Origin: a virus
Strand: one strand, 5' to 3'
Virus record (IMG/VR): IMGVR_UViG_3300031553_000019
Location: 1-34,407 of that record
Length of the DNA stretch: 34,407 bases
The translations under genes were made by a program, and so were the position numbers. Under the pieces are notes generated by a model that searched no databases, had not been told where the DNA came from, and worked only from the letters and a program-made list of their open reading frames with translations. Below, one piece after another: positions 1-6,672 of the stretch (the stretch's first letter is position 1; the number at the start of each line of letters is the position of its first letter).

Positions 1-2
1 CC

Positions 3-101
3 TGTATGGGCAAGTTCGAGAGAAACCTCTCAGAGATAACTATAGACAACGGGCTGGTGACCTGGATGGATAGCAACGTACTCTATACACTTCGGAAGTA
101 A
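3..101 (+). CDS. C-terminal end of an unidentified protein (cut by window edge)
   Basis: An open frame runs from the left edge to a TAA at 99-101 and would encode about 32 residues ending in VLYTLRK. An internal ATG at 6 has no convincing ribosome site inside the window, so I read this as the tail of a gene that begins outside it. GAG and AGA codons are used, unlike the phage genes that follow. The product is not recognised. It could also be non-coding. Confidence 0.3.
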   Translation, partial: CMGKFERNLSEITIDNGLVTWMDSNVLYTLRK

Positions 102-118
102 ATGAGGAGTAGGCAAAC

Positions 119-303
119 ATGAAGGCAGTCGTTGTATTTCGGACGATGACTTCGAGAATGAGGGCTTCGCCTGGATGGAAGAAAAGGGCCTTCTTATCCG
201 TGGAATAACCCCGCGCCAGTTCTTCAAAAACTGGCGGGCTTCTGACGAAATACTGTACGTCGTCCGCTTCCGGCTGGTTGCGGTCGAAGGGACGGTAAAA
301 TGA
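119..303 (+). pseudogene. Small gene interrupted by an apparent -1 frameshift
   Basis: An ATG at 119 is preceded by GAGGAG at 104-109 and begins MKAVVVF. That frame then turns into nonsense and stops at 206-208. The overlapping frame that ends with TGA at 301-303 continues sensibly from DDDFENEGFAWMEEKG. One extra T in the TTT at 137-139 would join the two into a protein of about 61 residues whose TGA overlaps the ATG of the next gene, as is usual in this genome. This is therefore either a one-base sequencing or assembly error in a T run, or a real lesion. The function is unknown. Confidence 0.45.
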
Positions 304-575
304 CTCAGGAACGAATCCGGCATACGAAAAAAAAAGACGAAAAGAAGTTCATTTGCCCCTTCCCCGATTGTGGGAAGACCTTCTGGAAGGAACCAGGAAA
401 ACCCGACGCATGCCCAGCTCATCGGCAACTTATCGCCGACGTCGTTCACATATTGAATCATCTAAAACCGAAATCCGAAGGGGCCGTGGAAGGGCCTTCA
501 TTATTGATTCCGCGGCCAGGAATGGAAGGGAAGGCGATTCAAGAAGCCTTAGATCAAAGGGGGAAGATAAAATGA
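300..575 (+). CDS. Small Cys/His zinc-finger-like protein
   Basis: This encodes 91 residues. Near residues 19-42 it has CPFPDCGKTF followed by ACPAH, which is spaced like a C2H2 or treble-clef zinc knuckle. The N-terminus is strongly basic (HTKKKDEKK). The start overlaps the TGA of the preceding reading frame (ATGA) and its own TGA overlaps the ATG of the peptidase gene, so it is translationally coupled on both sides. The last third of the gene carries one copy of a 37-bp inverted repeat shared with 6595-6631. DNA or RNA binding is an inference from the knuckle; no family is recognised. Confidence 0.65.
   Translation: MTQERIRHTKKKDEKKFICPFPDCGKTFWKEPGKPDACPAHRQLIADVVHILNHLKPKSEGAVEGPSLLIPRPGMEGKAIQEALDQRGKIK
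514..550. repeat. 37-bp exact inverted repeat, copy A1 (partner 6595-6631)
   Basis: The stretch beginning GGCCAGGAATGG and ending AAGAAGCCTT occurs again in reverse complement at 6595-6631 with no mismatch over 37 bases. The flanking base differs on each side, so the match is exactly 37 bases. It lies in frame in the 3' part of the small zinc-finger gene. Confidence 0.9.
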
Positions 576-1732
576 TAACGCGACTTGATACCTTCGGACG
601 TCCCATATATGAAGCCGGCGATATTATCGCCGTTGCCAATTATAACTTCCTGGGACGGGCAAATCAGTTCTTATTCATGCCAAGAACCTTCTTTTACCAT
701 TACGGTCTTATCGACAAGTATATCGAAAGCGAAGATGATTACTCGATAATCGAATCCGTCAACAAGGGCCCGACAATGGGCCGGTTGTCATGGTACACGA
801 AAAAGGATTATCGAATTTATCGAGTAAACCAGGACGCAAAGGTCTTCAAATCTATAATCGAAGATTGGAACCATACTTTCACTAACCCGATCGGTGAAAT
901 CGCCGTCGACAAGGCGTCGAAGTTTGGCCGGCATGGGTACGACTTCTTACTTTTCGTCAAGTTATTCCTGGGTATCCTGGTTCACCAGGGGGGCCGATTG
1001 ATTCGCTTCCAGAAGCCCGAACGAATGACACCGGACGAAATCCCTTACGGGCGCGACAAGGCCCTTTGCTGTACTGAACTGGTTTTCGAAGCCTGGAATA
1101 CCGTCGGTATCCGGCTTCGGGCTTCGGGCCATGCCCCGTTACCCGCGGAATTCGAACTGGCGATAATGCGAAACGAACTGATTGGAATTGATTCGCATTG
1201 GGGCAAGAAGGGCAAGCCCTGGCGACCACATAGACTATATACTTTGTCACGTCCCCAGGTTGCTTCGCTGGAAACCCCGCCGCGGCCGTATATGGACCGC
1301 GCACGAAGCGACGTAACGCTTCACGAACCGACGACGGGGGAAGTCGAAGAACTGGCGGCTTTCGGGACGACCGCGCCTTCTGAAGCCGACGATATGCCGA
1401 CGTTCGCGAAGGCCACGGCTGAATTAGAAAAAGAACGACCTGGTCGCGACATTATCGCCCGCCAGGGGGGACAAAAGCGGAATCGTGTTCACCTATACGA
1501 GCAACCGTTCGGCTATCCGGTACGGCTTTGCGATTGGGTTGCTGAAGGTGAAATTGAAAAGATGTTCACCTGTGCGACGCGTGAAGAAACGAAAGCGACC
1601 ATAGCGACGTTAATTGAAGCGGGCGAAGTATCAGTTTGTAAGCATTGCCAGGCAATCGTTGAAGGGAAGCGACAACCGCCGATATACGATTCCCAGGTTC
1701 CCAAAGGCGGCGGGGGCGGCGGTGTAGCATGA
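572..1732 (+). CDS. Permuted papain-like (YiiX/NlpC-P60-type) cysteine peptidase or amidase
   Basis: The protein has 386 residues from an ATG at 572 with SD AAAGGGGGAA just upstream; a longer reading upstream of this lacks support. The N-terminal half has the circularly permuted papain-fold order: a GD-I strand near residues 16-20, a His in FYHYGL (H43), a YD pair (123-124) and then a nucleophile Cys in ALCCTELV (C166/C167). Families of this fold cleave peptide or acyl bonds, often in cell-wall material. The C-terminal part has a charged linker and a CKHC pair near residues 362-365, and ends in a Gly-rich tail. It sits directly before the small terminase gene and is coupled to its neighbours by ATGA overlaps. 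It could be an endolysin, a virion-associated lysin or an injected enzyme; I cannot choose. The gene is certain and the enzyme class is an inference. Confidence 0.65.
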   Translation: MITRLDTFGRPIYEAGDIIAVANYNFLGRANQFLFMPRTFFYHYGLIDKYIESEDDYSIIESVNKGPTMGRLSWYTKKDYRIYRVNQDAKVFKSIIEDWNHTFTNPIGEIAVDKASKFGRHGYDFLLFVKLFLGILVHQGGRLIRFQKPERMTPDEIPYGRDKALCCTELVFEAWNTVGIRLRASGHAPLPAEFELAIMRNELIGIDSHWGKKGKPWRPHRLYTLSRPQVASLETPPRPYMDRARSDVTLHEPTTGEVEELAAFGTTAPSEADDMPTFAKATAELEKERPGRDIIARQGGQKRNRVHLYEQPFGYPVRLCDWVAEGEIEKMFTCATREETKATIATLIEAGEVSVCKHCQAIVEGKRQPPIYDSQVPKGGGGGGVA

Positions 1733-2010
1733 CAAAGGATAAGACGGCTTTCAAAACAGAAGGCAACAAGCCCTTCGCGCTTCTTCAGGTTCCGGAATAT
1801 CTCATGGCCGACATAGTCGAAAACCCGCATATCGTCGACGAAATCAAGCGGTTAATCGGTATTGACGTCCTGATTGTTCGCCAGGATATTAAACTGACGA
1901 CCGGTAAAATGGCCCTGGAAGAAGCACAGCGGTTACACGACGAAATAGGCCGGTTCCTGGCTGAAGTTGGGGGAAGCGAAGATGCCGAATCAGAAGAAAA
2001 AGAAGACTGA
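1729..2010 (+). CDS. Hypothetical acidic small protein upstream of terminase
   Basis: The product has 93 residues, and its ATG overlaps the TGA of the peptidase gene. The centre is predicted alpha-helical (DEIKRLIGIDVL, then EEAQRLHDEIGRFL) and the C-terminus is an acidic run of Glu and Asp. The 3' end overlaps the start of the next gene, whose SD GGGGGAAG is embedded in this coding sequence. No cysteine motif or membrane segment is present. The product is not recognised; its place in the packaging operon suggests an accessory to terminase or head assembly, but nothing in the sequence proves it. Confidence 0.7.
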   Translation: MTKDKTAFKTEGNKPFALLQVPEYLMADIVENPHIVDEIKRLIGIDVLIVRQDIKLTTGKMALEEAQRLHDEIGRFLAEVGGSEDAESEEKED

Positions 2011-2656
2011 CAAAAGCCCCGCTTGGAATAGATTACGCGCAGAAGAACGGTCGCAAGCCTTCTTCCTGATATACGAACAAATGGGGACGACACGCACCCT
2101 GAAGCGATTATGGGGCCTTGTCCGTGGTATAGGGGTAGATATATCACTGAAGACGCTTGAACGCTATTCCGCTGAATATGGCTGGCAATCGAAGATACTG
2201 GAACGGTCGGCCCGCCTGGAAAGTGCCGAATTCGTGGAAATCAAGGACGCGGTCGACCGTATGAACGAAGAACATGCGAAGACTTTCCAGGATATAGGGG
2301 CGCTGGTCAAAGCCGGCGTTCGTGCATACCAGGACGAAATAATGAAGAAGGTCGAAATCGGGCTTCCGCCGACACTTGATATTGATTTAGTCACACTTGG
2401 TAAGCTGGCACAAACTTATCAATATGGCGAACGGCTGGCGCGGGGGTTGGCGACGTCGAAGGCCCAGGTAATTATCGAAGTGCTTCCGCCCCTGGTCAAA
2501 GACATATACGCCGTCTTCCTGGCTGTCAACGTGATTACGAACGACCCGCCCGAGCTGGTACAACGGCGCGAAGCCGAATTCATATCCCGCGGCGACCAGA
2601 TTCTTATTCAATACTACGGTCAAACTACTCCGGAACTGCCGGAAGGGGGCGGTTAA
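1982..2656 (+). CDS. Terminase small subunit (putative)
   Basis: The start chosen is the ATG at 1982, seven bases after SD GGGGGAAG, rather than an upstream in-frame TTG; this gives 224 residues. A helix-turn-helix-like segment lies near residues 30-75 (RTLKRLWGLV, SLKTLERYSAEYGW), matching the pattern of phage small terminases, which bind the packaging site and hand DNA to the large subunit. The middle is rich in long helices (DAVDRMNEEHAKTFQDIGAL), as expected for the oligomerisation region. It lies 2 kb upstream of the large terminase, with a damaged methylase and a PAPS-reductase-like gene in between. The assignment rests on architecture and position rather than a clear signature. Confidence 0.6.
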   Translation: MPNQKKKKTDKSPAWNRLRAEERSQAFFLIYEQMGTTRTLKRLWGLVRGIGVDISLKTLERYSAEYGWQSKILERSARLESAEFVEIKDAVDRMNEEHAKTFQDIGALVKAGVRAYQDEIMKKVEIGLPPTLDIDLVTLGKLAQTYQYGERLARGLATSKAQVIIEVLPPLVKDIYAVFLAVNVITNDPPELVQRREAEFISRGDQILIQYYGQTTPELPEGGG

Positions 2657-2844
2657 TGGAAATCATCGTCTTATCAATCTTCCCGGGTATCGACTTACTA
2701 GGCTGTGGATTCGAAGCCGAAGGGTACTGTGTGGTCAGGGGGCCCGACCTACTTTGGGGCGGTGACATTCGTCGGTTCCACGTTCCCGCCGGTCGATTCA
2801 ATGGAATAATCGCCGGCTTTTCTTCTGGCAGAAGGCGGCCCTGA
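2656..2844 (+). pseudogene. Truncated DNA cytosine-C5 methyltransferase (N-terminal remnant)
   Basis: The 62-residue frame begins with the SAM-binding motif I of C5-cytosine methylases in its phage form (LSIFPGIDLLGCGFEAEG), then GPDLLWGGDIRRF and GRFNGIIAG. In intact enzymes the last element is followed by GGPPC(Q), the catalytic-cysteine motif IV; here it becomes AGFSSGRRRP and stops. In another frame from about 2811 there is a sensible C-terminal-looking peptide (FFWQKAALTKLLDVMG) ending at 2892-2894. This looks like an internal deletion joining the methylase N-terminus to an unrelated or distal end. The remnant cannot methylate DNA. Its ATG overlaps the stop of the preceding gene, so the reading start is intact. 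Confidence 0.75.
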
Positions 2845-2926
2845 CGAAATTACTGGACGTAATGGGAATGAAACCGCGGGCGGATAAATGTTAATATGGC
2901 TATTAAGAAAACTTTGGGGGTGTATC

Positions 2927-3286
2927 GTGGAACTATTTAGTTTCCTGGTAGATTGGACGATTGTCGTCGGTGAAAAGACCGTCAAACTATATGTCGACGA
3001 AGAATGTACGACGCCGATGGTCGGGGCCGTCCATTTCGGCCAGATTCCACAGGGCGAAACCCGGGACTTCGAATTCTTCGTCAGGAATGAAGGCTTGATT
3101 CCGACCAATGTGGTCTTAACCTATACGCAACCGCCGGCTTACATGGCCGTAACTATGAACCCTGAAGCCCTGGTAAGCCTTCAGCCGAACGAAGTACGGC
3201 CCGTGACATTGACCCTGGTTGCCACAGCCGACGCACCGGTAGACGCTCAGGATAGCATTACAGTTACCGGTGACGATGGTACATAA
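2927..3286 (+). CDS. Small Ig-like/beta-sandwich protein
   Basis: This encodes 119 residues from a GTG at 2927, which has GGGGG six bases upstream; an in-frame ATG at 2888 would add a hydrophobic leader (MLIWLLRKLWGC) but has a weak ribosome site. From about residue 17 the sequence is a beta-rich Ig-like domain of the bacterial DUF11/CARDB/NEW3 style: HFGQIPQGETRDFEFFVRNEG, then VTMNPEALVSLQPNEV, ending in DSITVTGDDGT. Such domains decorate capsids or tails or bind carbohydrate. If the longer start is used, the leader could be a membrane anchor. The exact family is not identified. Confidence 0.6.
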   Translation: MELFSFLVDWTIVVGEKTVKLYVDEECTTPMVGAVHFGQIPQGETRDFEFFVRNEGLIPTNVVLTYTQPPAYMAVTMNPEALVSLQPNEVRPVTLTLVATADAPVDAQDSITVTGDDGT

Positions 3287-3292
3287 TAGGTT

Positions 3293-3320
3293 ACTTTGGT
3301 AAACCGCGGTAAACCAAAGT
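3293..3320. promoter_or_regulatory. Dyad symmetry (possible operator or hairpin)
   Basis: Arms ACTTTGGT (3293-3300) and ACCAAAGT (3313-3320) are perfectly complementary, and the centre CCGCGG (3304-3309) is itself palindromic on the same axis. The octamer GGTAAACC also occurs twice as a direct repeat inside it. The element sits just after the stop of the Ig-like gene and overlaps the start of the next small frame. It could be an operator or an RNA hairpin affecting translation. No function can be shown. Confidence 0.5.
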
Positions 3321-3469
3321 TGCCCGAAGTGACCCTGGACGAATGGCTTCAGATATGGGTCGCGCAGAAGATCGCCGATCGCGCTGGCATGAAGTTGTCC
3401 GTGACACGCGCCGGCGCTGGTCTTATAATCGGAATGGGAAGAACGAATGTCGAAAAGGTACAAAGTTAA
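3296..3469 (+). CDS. Hypothetical 57-residue protein
   Basis: An open frame from TTG at 3296 to TAA at 3467-3469 reads LPEVTLDEWLQIWVAQKIAD and then a Gly-rich segment (RAGAGLIIGMGRTN). Its 3' end overlaps the start of the PAPS-reductase gene at 3447. The start is uncertain because the region is taken up by a dyad repeat and lacks the usual AAGGGGG. Codon choice resembles the rest of the phage. The product is not recognised. Confidence 0.4.
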   Translation: MVNRGKPKLPEVTLDEWLQIWVAQKIADRAGMKLSVTRAGAGLIIGMGRTNVEKVQS

Positions 3470-4637
3470 CCTTCTTGACGAATTGAAGCCCCATGTCGAT
3501 ATTCCGTTCAGCGATAAGTACGTCATAACGAAGTCGATTATCGCGCGGAATCTTCGAGAACACAGGGGCAAAGCCGTCGTCGCTTGGTCGGGGGGCAAGG
3601 ATAGCACACTGGTATTATACCTGGTTCGCCAGCTCGAGCCCGATGTATCCGTGGTTTTCAACAACACCGGTGTCGAATATCCGGAAACCGTCGCCTATAT
3701 TCGCGAATTGGCGGATGCCTGGAAACTGAACTTCTTTGAAACGCACCCGGATACTACCTTCTGGAAGGTCGGCGAAAAGTTCGGTTATCCAGGCGGAACC
3801 AAACACGGGCAGAAGAAGATTCGGCGCGGTACGGCTTCCCCGCATTGTTGCTATTACCTGAAGGAAAAGCCGATGTTCGACATAATCCGCGAAAAGGGCT
3901 TTACGTGTTCATTCGACGGAGTAACCGCGGTCGAAAGTTGGGTCCGTATGTTCGTCGCCCGCGATAAGGGCACTTGTTACACGAACAAACATTGGGATAT
4001 TAAGAAGGTCAAGCCGATATTGTACTGGACTGAAGACGAAGTATTCCAGTTCTTCCACGACGAACGAATCCTTCTGAACCCGCTATACGAAAGGGGTATG
4101 ACCAGGGTTGGTTGTATGCCCTGCACTTCGTATAAGACCTGGGAAGAAGATTTGCGACGTGAGAATCCGAAATTGTATTCTATTGTCAAGTTCCGGAAGG
4201 ACGGGTATTATCAGCTTACCCGTCAGGCAATCGAAACCCTTCATTCTTCCGGGTTGAAAGTCGCTTTGTTGACAAAGGCGGGCCCGCTGGCGGCCAGGGA
4301 CTTCGACCTTCTGGAACGCGTCAAATTAACGCAACTTCGATTCGCCTTCGACGAACCTGGAATGGCGACTATCTTCACTGAAAAGATTCGACTGGTTCAA
4401 GAAACCGGATTGTGCAAACAGCCTTTTATTTATGTTTTGGTTGGCTTCAATACGACGTTTGACGAAGACCTGGAACGGTTGAATCTAATACGACGACTTG
4501 GTTGTCGTGCTTATGTAATGCGTTACGATACCGTTCGACTTGAACGACGTTATAATGAATTAGCGCGTTGGGCGAATATGTTTTGGTCATTTGCTAAGTA
4601 CGACTTCCAAGAATTCGTAAGAGTAGTTAGACAATGA
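3447..4637 (+). CDS. Chimeric protein: PAPS-reductase-like (PP-loop) domain fused to radical-SAM fragments
   Basis: Of 396 residues, 1-252 form a phosphoadenosine-phosphosulfate reductase/CysH-like ATP-pyrophosphatase domain: PP-loop SGGKDS at 48-53, CC at 134-135 and CMPC at 223-226, the CC...CxxC pattern that holds a [4Fe-4S] cluster in APS reductases. Phage homologues normally end soon after this. Residues 253-291 are nearly identical to the middle of the SPL-type radical SAM protein encoded at 32896-33678. Residues 292-396 (LRFAFDEPGM, IYVLVGFNTTFDEDLERL, RRYNELARWAN) look like the C-terminal half of a different radical SAM family. No CxxxCxxC cluster motif accompanies them. The N-terminal domain could act in sulfur transfer or DNA modification; the C-terminal part is probably inert. 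A real fusion and an assembly join are both possible. Confidence 0.75.
   Translation: MSKRYKVNLLDELKPHVDIPFSDKYVITKSIIARNLREHRGKAVVAWSGGKDSTLVLYLVRQLEPDVSVVFNNTGVEYPETVAYIRELADAWKLNFFETHPDTTFWKVGEKFGYPGGTKHGQKKIRRGTASPHCCYYLKEKPMFDIIREKGFTCSFDGVTAVESWVRMFVARDKGTCYTNKHWDIKKVKPILYWTEDEVFQFFHDERILLNPLYERGMTRVGCMPCTSYKTWEEDLRRENPKLYSIVKFRKDGYYQLTRQAIETLHSSGLKVALLTKAGPLAARDFDLLERVKLTQLRFAFDEPGMATIFTEKIRLVQETGLCKQPFIYVLVGFNTTFDEDLERLNLIRRLGCRAYVMRYDTVRLERRYNELARWANMFWSFAKYDFQEFVRVVRQ
4205..4320. repeat. 116-bp direct repeat, copy 1 (partner 33156-33271)
   Basis: This segment matches 33156-33271 in the same orientation with two mismatches (at 4211 and 4237); the last 83 bases are identical. The match ends abruptly at CTGGAACGCG on the 3' side. 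It marks the join between the PAPS-reductase part and the radical-SAM part of the chimeric gene. Confidence 0.95.
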
Positions 4638-6115
4638 CGATAAAAACACCGTTTTTGTTGAAGGATGCCGCGACCGTGGTCGGCAGACGGAAGCGCGAAG
4701 ACCTGGCGAACTGGACGAAGACGCCGTCGTCCCTAGCCGAGCATATATCCCGCGGTTCTTACACACGACCGAAGCATATCGAGTACCTTTCGAATCGCAT
4801 TTCGGAGATAGGCGAAAGGCAATGCTTCTTCGTATTCAATCTTCCGCCCCAACACGGGAAAAGCGAACTGGTTTCACACTGGACACCGGTATGGTTCCTT
4901 CGGAAGTTCCCCTGGAAGAAGGTCGGCCTGGCTTCTTACGAAATGGGATATGCTTCCGAATGGGGCGGTAAAGCGAAGGAAACGATAAACGACAATTACG
5001 ACGAACTTCGTCTTCAACTTCGCCAGGACACGAAAGCGAAGGGCCGGTGGAACCTTCGCGGTTACGGCGGTGGCATGTTCGTCGCGGGAATCGGCGGGCC
5101 CTTCACCGGTCGGGGTTTTGACCTGGTCATTATCGATGACCCAATCAAGAACGATGCCGAAGCCCTTTCCGATGTTTACCGCCGGCGGAACTGGAACTGG
5201 TATCGAACGGTTGCGCGGACCCGGCTTGCCCCTGGCGGTTCGATTATCGTCATTATGACCCGCTGGCATGAACAAGATATGGCCGGCGCATTGTTGGGGA
5301 ATCCGCCCGAAGAAGAACAAGAAGGTGTCCTGGACGAAGACGTGCAACCCGATTCCTGGGAATGTATCAATCTTCCCGCGCTGGCGGAAGAAAACGACAT
5401 CCTGGGACGGCGTCCAGGCGAAGCCCTTTGGCCCGAACGGTACAATGAAATCGCCCTTCGTCAAGTTCGAATATCGTCCGGCCCGTTTTGGTGGTCGGCG
5501 CAGTACCGCGGAAAACCACAACCGGAAGGCGGGGGAATCATAAAATTACCCTGGTTCCGTTCATACAAAGACGAAGATTTACCGCCCATGTTTTCGCGTA
5601 AAATCCAGGTGTGGGATACAGCTCACAAGGAACTTCAACGACACGACCGGTCGGCGTGTCTGACGATAGGATACCAGCGAAAACCGCCCAGATACTATTT
5701 GCTTGACTTGTACGTTGCCAGGCTGACGTTCCCCGACCTGATTCGCGCGTCGACGTCGCAGTACGATAAATGGCAACCGGAACGGGTATTGATTGAAGAT
5801 AAGTCTTCCGGAATATCTCTTATTCAGCAATTGCGACGCGATACCACGGTTCCGATTCGAGCGATTAAAGCGATTGACGATAAGGTCACGCGGGCCCATA
5901 CCGTGACCGGTATTATCGAAGCCGGCCAGGTGCTTCTTCCGGAACGGGCCCCGTGGTTGGCCGACTTCCTGAAGGAAATCGGGGACTTCCCGACCGGCGC
6001 GCATGACGATATTGTGGACGTCCTTGTCCACGGGCTTCGTTTTCTACGGCCCAGGTTGGGCGGCGTGGAAGCCGGCGTAATGGGTGAAGAAAAGACGTCG
6101 CACTGGCGCGAGTAA
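4634..6115 (+). CDS. terL: Terminase large subunit (ATPase and nuclease)
   Basis: The 493-residue protein is the packaging motor that pumps DNA into the prohead and cuts it. The ATPase domain has a Walker A in PPQHGKSE (71-78), a Walker B in LVIIDDP (164-170) and coupling motif MTRWHEQD (208-215). The C-terminal RNase-H-like nuclease has its acidic residues in VWDTAHK (D328), LIEDKSSG (E388, D389) and HDDIVD (457-462). Length and motif order are normal for the family. It starts at ATG 4634, overlapping the end of the chimeric gene, with SD-like AGAG only; the coupling may drive initiation. An AT-rich intergenic region follows it. The assignment is certain. Confidence 0.97.
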   Translation: MTIKTPFLLKDAATVVGRRKREDLANWTKTPSSLAEHISRGSYTRPKHIEYLSNRISEIGERQCFFVFNLPPQHGKSELVSHWTPVWFLRKFPWKKVGLASYEMGYASEWGGKAKETINDNYDELRLQLRQDTKAKGRWNLRGYGGGMFVAGIGGPFTGRGFDLVIIDDPIKNDAEALSDVYRRRNWNWYRTVARTRLAPGGSIIVIMTRWHEQDMAGALLGNPPEEEQEGVLDEDVQPDSWECINLPALAEENDILGRRPGEALWPERYNEIALRQVRISSGPFWWSAQYRGKPQPEGGGIIKLPWFRSYKDEDLPPMFSRKIQVWDTAHKELQRHDRSACLTIGYQRKPPRYYLLDLYVARLTFPDLIRASTSQYDKWQPERVLIEDKSSGISLIQQLRRDTTVPIRAIKAIDDKVTRAHTVTGIIEAGQVLLPERAPWLADFLKEIGDFPTGAHDDIVDVLVHGLRFLRPRLGGVEAGVMGEEKTSHWRE

Positions 6116-6347
6116 ATTGAAATTACACTATATTGAACTTTTTCGTAAAATATAATTGACTGAATTAGCTGGAAATCCGTAACTATATTTGAATTTATAA
6201 AAAACAAATTGTTTTCTGAAGGTGCGCAAAACGACTTTTTAAGTGGTTCGCAATGGTACGGGTTATTGTGAACCCGCGGTCACTAGAAAACGAACCGTGA
6301 CATAAAAACATATTGACATTAAAACATAAAAACATATTGACGTTAAA
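6116..6347. other. AT-rich non-coding region after terL with hairpin and repeats
   Basis: No gene with a ribosome site is visible in these 232 bases, which are much richer in A and T than their surroundings. They contain a hairpin at 6259-6276 (CGGGTT, loop ATTGTG, AACCCG), further inverted pairs GGTTCG (6245-6250)/CGAACC and GTCAC/GTGAC, and at the end a 24-bp tandem repeat. Such a region next to terminase could be a packaging site, a regulatory region or a second origin. Nothing in the sequence decides. Confidence 0.6.
6300..6347. repeat. Two tandem 24-bp AT-rich repeats directly before a start codon
   Basis: The units 6300-6323 and 6324-6347 each begin ACATAAAAACATATTGAC and end in TTAAA, with one mismatch (A/G at the base after TTGAC). 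The second unit abuts the ATG at 6348. Each contains a TTGAC hexamer-like element that resembles a -35 box, but no correctly spaced -10 is clear. Confidence 0.85.
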
Positions 6348-6635
6348 ATGTTTATAGTGCCGCCGAAGATTGTTGATGATTGGTTCCGCGATATAGGAAT
6401 CGACGTTGAATCCTGTTATCGGGTCCGGATAGACCACGATAATTTCAAGGCCCGCGTATGGTTGTATGTCCGGGAAGACGGTCTTATCAAGTTCGATCGT
6501 GAAATGAATTGCCTTGTGACCTGGCCGCCGTACGACGTTGACCTGGACGCTATTCCACGATTTGTCGACCGCGAGATATACGGCGATATTCCCGAAGGCT
6601 TCTTGAATCGCCTTCCCTTCCATTCCTGGCCATAG
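6348..6635 (+). CDS. Hypothetical 95-residue protein
   Basis: It reads from an ATG at 6348 immediately after the tandem repeats, without a visible SD. The product has mixed alpha/beta character (KIVDDWFRDIGIDVESCY, RVWLYVREDGLIKFDREM) and is not recognised. Its last 13 codons and stop region lie in the second copy of a 37-bp inverted repeat, so the C-terminus (EGFLNRLPFHSWP) is the reverse-strand reading of the tail of the gene at 300-575. The native C-terminus may therefore have been replaced. Confidence 0.55.
   Translation: MFIVPPKIVDDWFRDIGIDVESCYRVRIDHDNFKARVWLYVREDGLIKFDREMNCLVTWPPYDVDLDAIPRFVDREIYGDIPEGFLNRLPFHSWP
6595..6631. repeat. 37-bp exact inverted repeat, copy A2 (partner 514-550)
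   Basis: This is the perfect reverse complement of 514-550 over 37 bases, with different flanking bases. It covers the 3' end of the gene at 6348-6635 and stops eleven bases before the -35 box of the head-operon promoter. Confidence 0.9.
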
Positions 6636-6642
6636 TATCAAC

Positions 6643-6672
6643 TTGACACAATCGGGAAAACGGTCTTAATAT
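6643..6672 (+). promoter_or_regulatory. Sigma70-like promoter before the head genes
   Basis: TTGACA at 6643-6648 is followed after 18 bases by TAATAT at 6667-6672 (or TTAATA after 17). Both boxes are close to consensus, and the promoter points at the portal and head genes. A transcript would carry a leader of about 190 bases with two GGGGG clusters. Confidence 0.7.

Noticed and set aside
353-571. N-terminal extension of the papain-like protein reading through the zinc-finger gene in another frame
   Set aside because: The extension is Arg/Ser-rich shadow sequence. The ATG at 572 has a good SD and coupled stop.
4874-5521. Long minus-strand open frames opposite terL and other genes
   Set aside because: They mirror GC-rich codon positions of real plus-strand genes, lack SD sites and resemble no protein.
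551-6594. Invertible segment between the 37-bp repeats A
   Set aside because: All genes inside and outside have the same orientation and no recombinase is encoded, so there is no sign that inversion happens. The repeat itself is kept as a finding.
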